A stretch of 64,000 nucleotides of DNA from an uncultured Christensenella sp. GTDB taxonomy: Bacteria; Bacillota; Clostridia; Christensenellales; Borkfalkiaceae. The notes below the pieces were generated by a model. The model saw only the letters and a list, made by a program, of their open reading frames with translations. It searched no databases and was not told the DNA's origin. Within the stretch, counting starts at the first letter, position 1, and each line of letters begins with the position of its first letter. Below, one piece after another: positions 61,277-64,000 of this stretch. The stretch spans positions 51,105 to 115,104 of the forward strand of contig CAJTJC010000003.1 of assembly GCA_910576655.1 (NCBI GenBank), given 5' to 3'. Made by a program: the position numbers and the translations under genes.

Positions 61277-62868
61277 ATATCTTCGTATTTTATTCTGCCG
61301 AACAGCGTAGCGGGCGTTGCCGTAACCGTATAAGACGCAACGGGGGCGGTTTCATTCGCATTGCGCACCGACGCGCCTATTTCGCCGAGAATACTCTTGG
61401 CGGTATCGGGCATAAACGCGCTTAAAATATTCGCGCCCGTATCGAGGGCGTACAGCAGATTGTAAAGCACCTCGGAAAGCCTGCCCCGCTTGCTTTCGTC
61501 CTTTGCAAGCAGCCAGGGCGTCGTTTCGTCGATATACTTATTCGCGCGCCTGAACAGCGACCACAACGCGTCGAGCGCGTCCGCCACCTTCAGCTCTTTC
61601 ATTTTTGCGGCAACGCTTGCGTAGGTATTGCGTATAACCGCCACGAAATCGTCGTCGGGCTCTTCACTGACGCCCGTCTTTGCGGCAACGCCGCCCAAAT
61701 ACTGGTTGGTCATTGAAACGGTGCGCTTAACGAGGTTGCCAAGCACGTTGGCAAGGTCGGAATTATAACGCTCGCAAACAAGCTCGTGCGTAATGCTGCC
61801 GTCGTCGGCGTAGGGCATTTCGCGCAGAACGAAATATCTTACCGCGTCCACGCCCACCTTGTCGGCAAGCTCGTCCGCGTAAATTACGTTGCCCTTCGAT
61901 TTGGACATTTTATCGTTGTTCTGAAGCAGCCACGCGTGTCCGTATACGCATACGGGCGGCTTCAACCCGAGCGCCATTAAGAATATGGGCCAGTATATTA
62001 TATGGAAACGAAGTACGTCCTTTCCAAGAACCTGAACGTCGGCAGGCCAGTACTTCTTGAACTCCGCCATGGGAACGCCCGGACAGTAGCCCACGCCGGA
62101 AATGTAGTTTACGAGTGCGTCAAGCCATACGTAAACGACGTGCCCCTCGTCGAAATCGACGGGTATACCCCACTTGAAGGTGGAACGCGAAACGCATAAA
62201 TCCTGCAATTTGGTTTTAAGCGTGCCGTTGCCTATTGCCCTGAAAAGCTCGAGGTCGGTTTTTCCAACGCACTCGTCCGCAAGAAGAAAGTTGTTCATCA
62301 TTTCGTTCTTGCGGGAAACGGGGCGTATAAAATCGGGGTGGGAAATGATGTGTAAAACAAGCTTTTCCGCGTACTTGCTCATTCTGAAAAAGTACGCCTC
62401 TTCCTTGGCGGGCTTTACCTCGCGCCCGCAGTCGGGACATTTGCCGTTTACAAGCTGGCTTTCCGTCCAGAAGCTTTCGCAAGGAGTGCAGTACATTCCC
62501 TCGTACGTCGACTTGTAAATATCGCCCTTATCGTAAAGCTTTTTGAATATTTTCTGAACGCAGACAATATGCTCCGGGTCGGTCGTGCGTATGAATTTAT
62601 CGTAGGACACGTTCATTTTGTCCCAAATTCCCTTTATGACGTCCGCCAGTCCGTCCACGTATTCCTTGGGCGAAAGTCCCGCTTCCGCCGCCTTCTGCTC
62701 TATCTTTATGCCGTGCTCGTCCGTGCCCGTCATAAAGAACACGTCCTCGCCCTGCATACGCTTGAAGCGCGCAATCGCGTCGGTAAAAATCGCCTCGTAG
62801 GTGTTACCGATATGGGGCTTGCCCGAAGTATAGGTTATTGCAGTCGTAATGTAAAACTTTTCTTTCAT
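61261..62868 (-). CDS. metG: Methionine--tRNA ligase, short form
   Basis: Predicted 535 residues. It charges tRNA-Met. HIGH-type motif in TYTSGKPHIGNTYEAI, zinc knuckle CTPCESFW...CPDCGREV, and KMSKS in NNDKMSKSKGNVIY. The C-terminal dimerising tRNA-binding (EMAP-like) domain found in many bacterial MetGs is missing, which is a known short variant. ATG 62868 stands 6 bases after a TATAAT box and has no Shine-Dalgarno, so the message may be leaderless. tatD overlaps its end. Confidence 0.96.
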   Translation of the reverse strand: MKEKFYITTAITYTSGKPHIGNTYEAIFTDAIARFKRMQGEDVFFMTGTDEHGIKIEQKAAEAGLSPKEYVDGLADVIKGIWDKMNVSYDKFIRTTDPEHIVCVQKIFKKLYDKGDIYKSTYEGMYCTPCESFWTESQLVNGKCPDCGREVKPAKEEAYFFRMSKYAEKLVLHIISHPDFIRPVSRKNEMMNNFLLADECVGKTDLELFRAIGNGTLKTKLQDLCVSRSTFKWGIPVDFDEGHVVYVWLDALVNYISGVGYCPGVPMAEFKKYWPADVQVLGKDVLRFHIIYWPIFLMALGLKPPVCVYGHAWLLQNNDKMSKSKGNVIYADELADKVGVDAVRYFVLREMPYADDGSITHELVCERYNSDLANVLGNLVKRTVSMTNQYLGGVAAKTGVSEEPDDDFVAVIRNTYASVAAKMKELKVADALDALWSLFRRANKYIDETTPWLLAKDESKRGRLSEVLYNLLYALDTGANILSAFMPDTAKSILGEIGASVRNANETAPVASYTVTATPATLFGRIKYEDICGEA

Positions 62869-62874
62869 AGTCTT

Positions 62875-62903
62875 ATTATACCAAATTAAAAATGCAAAGT
62901 AAA
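62875..62903 (-). promoter_or_regulatory. Promoter of metG-tatD with extended -10
   Basis: On the minus strand TTTACT (62898-62903), 17-base spacer ending TGG, TATAAT (62875-62880). Predicted start at the metG start codon. Confidence 0.8.
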
Positions 62904-62945
62904 ATAAATTGTCATTGCTTTCGTTTATGAAAAGTAAAATATTAT

Positions 62946-63497
62946 ATGAACGTGATTTTTACCGCCGTTTTTATATCTTCTATGGTAGCGCTTGCGATAT
63001 GCGCCCCGCAGGACTTTCTGCCCGCGCTTATGCAGGGCGGCGAAAGCGCCGTAAAAACCGCGCTGACACTGTTTACGATATACGCCGTATGGATGGGACT
63101 TTCCAAGCTATGCGAACGGTCGGGAATATCGCGCGGCGTGGCGCGCGCGCTTCGCCCCGCCGCGCGTAAAATTTTCAGAACGGACGACGAGGCGGCGACC
63201 GAGAGCCTTGCCATGAATATTTCCTGCAACCTTCTCGGACTGGGCGGGGCGGCAACGCCCTATGCGGTGAAAGCCATTGCCGAGCTTGAAAAAGAGGGCA
63301 ATTCCTTTGCGCAAAAGCTGCTGTTCGTGATAAACGCAACGTCCATTCAGATACTTCCTACGACGGTTATCGCTTTGCGCGCGGGCGCGGGAAGCGCAGC
63401 CGCAGCCGATATATTTCTGCCGTCCCTTATCTGCACCGCGGTTTCGACGCTGCTTGCAACGGGACTGTTCCTTGCGGGGAATAAGCTATGGCGCTGA
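62946..63497 (+). CDS. spmA: Spore maturation protein A
   Basis: Predicted 183 residues with about four to five membrane helices. The nucleoside-recognition/Gate-domain pattern is seen in AVWMGLSKLCERSGISRGVA and the conserved MNISCNLLGLGGAATPYAVKA plus INATSIQILPTTVIALR. In B. subtilis SpmA and SpmB act in dehydrating the spore core. Its end overlaps spmB by 10 bases. No Shine-Dalgarno is visible before ATG 62946, so expression may need a spore-stage promoter I cannot identify. Confidence 0.93.
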   Translation: MNVIFTAVFISSMVALAICAPQDFLPALMQGGESAVKTALTLFTIYAVWMGLSKLCERSGISRGVARALRPAARKIFRTDDEAATESLAMNISCNLLGLGGAATPYAVKAIAELEKEGNSFAQKLLFVINATSIQILPTTVIALRAGAGSAAAADIFLPSLICTAVSTLLATGLFLAGNKLWR

Positions 63498-63991
63498 TTA
63501 TACCAGTAATTTTTATCGCCGTATTCACGTTTTCGGCGATAAAAAAGGTGAATATTTACGAAAGCTTTACCGACGGAATAACCGAAGCGTTCAAATTCAC
63601 CGTGTCGCTTCTGCCCTGCCTTGCCGCCGTGTTCATGATGTGCGAGCTGTTTGAAAGGTCGGGACTTTCAGACCTTTTAACCAAGTGGCTTTCGCCCGTG
63701 TTCGGACTTTTGGGAATACCCGAAGAGCTGACTAAGTTAGTGCTTATAAAGCCGTTTTCGGGCAGCGGCTCGCTTGCGTACCTCAGCCGCATTATCGAAG
63801 CCTACGGCGCGGACAGTTACGTGGCGCGGTGCGCGTGCGTGTGCTTCGGCTCGTCCGAAACGGTGTTCTATATTTCCGCGGTATACTTCGCGGGGCTTAA
63901 AGTAAAAAAGCTTGCGTTGCCCATCGTCTGCGTGCTTGTCGCCACGCTTGTATCGACAATCCTCGCCTGTCTGATTTGCAGAATAATGTAG
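63488..63991 (+). CDS. spmB: Spore maturation protein B
   Basis: Predicted 167 residues, multi-pass. The second Gate-domain partner: YESFTDGITEAFKFTVSLLP, MCELFERSGLSDLLTKWLSP, and the conserved IKPFSGSGSLAYL followed by CVCFGSSETVFYISAVYF. It overlaps spmA by 10 bases, forming the usual spmAB operon for spore core dehydration. The gene ends 9 bases before the window edge. Confidence 0.94.
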   Translation: MALIIPVIFIAVFTFSAIKKVNIYESFTDGITEAFKFTVSLLPCLAAVFMMCELFERSGLSDLLTKWLSPVFGLLGIPEELTKLVLIKPFSGSGSLAYLSRIIEAYGADSYVARCACVCFGSSETVFYISAVYFAGLKVKKLALPIVCVLVATLVSTILACLICRIM

Positions 63992-64000
63992 AGGCGGCGC

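Overview
The window reads as a chromosomal segment of an endospore-forming, single-membrane Firmicute, most likely an anaerobic gut-type member of the Clostridia. Evidence: spore genes (spoIVFA/spoIVFB, spmA/spmB, a gerA-type germinant receptor operon), many lipoproteins with lipoboxes and no outer-membrane genes, Firmicute-type house-keeping genes (ligA, pcrA, rpsU, valS, proS, metG), and sigma-A promoters close to consensus. The finer placement is inference from gene style only.

The left third (about 1-22,900, all on the minus strand) is the most unusual part. One promoter (22848-22876) appears to drive at least eight tightly packed genes: a membrane protein joining a degenerate beta-glucosidase-like (GH3) domain to a degenerate AAA+ domain; an intact membrane-anchored McrB/MoxR-like AAA+ ATPase; two membrane-anchored proteins of 994 and 3162 residues built of about 10 and about 30 YDG/MBG-type repeats; a multi-pass membrane protein; a small membrane protein; a membrane protein with a BspA-type leucine-rich ectodomain; and a large membrane protein that runs off the window edge. 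I know of no described system with this composition, and it is my main candidate for an undescribed envelope machine.

22,900-36,500 holds a ComEC-like beta-lactamase-fold lipoprotein downstream of valS, a divergent SsuABC/THI5-type ABC importer, a small XRE repressor facing a small hypothetical gene with palindromic operators, proS, an AzgA-like purine permease, and a metal P-type ATPase with its ArsR/CadC-like regulator. 36,500-38,700 is an AT-richer stretch with a subtilase lipoprotein (catalytic Asp replaced by Glu) and a second small lipoprotein. 38,700-51,800 is mostly core: pcrA-ligA, a GNAT acetyltransferase, a MATE exporter behind a terminator-bearing leader, rpsU, a putative metal exporter, an ABC ATPase with a degenerate catalytic core, queH, a divergent transcarbamylase, a lipoprotein, and trmB with a phosphoesterase.

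51,900-64,000 is rich in spore-related genes: gerA-gerB-gerC, spoIVFA-spoIVFB and spmA-spmB, interleaved with an OGG1-like glycosylase, a PLC/S1-like protein, rsmA, tatD and metG. Several genes (GNAT, pcrA, metG, queH) have promoters whose predicted start site falls on the start codon and lack a Shine-Dalgarno sequence, so they may be leaderless. I saw no tRNA, rRNA, CRISPR array, insertion sequence or prophage. No gene-free stretch exceeds 300 bases.
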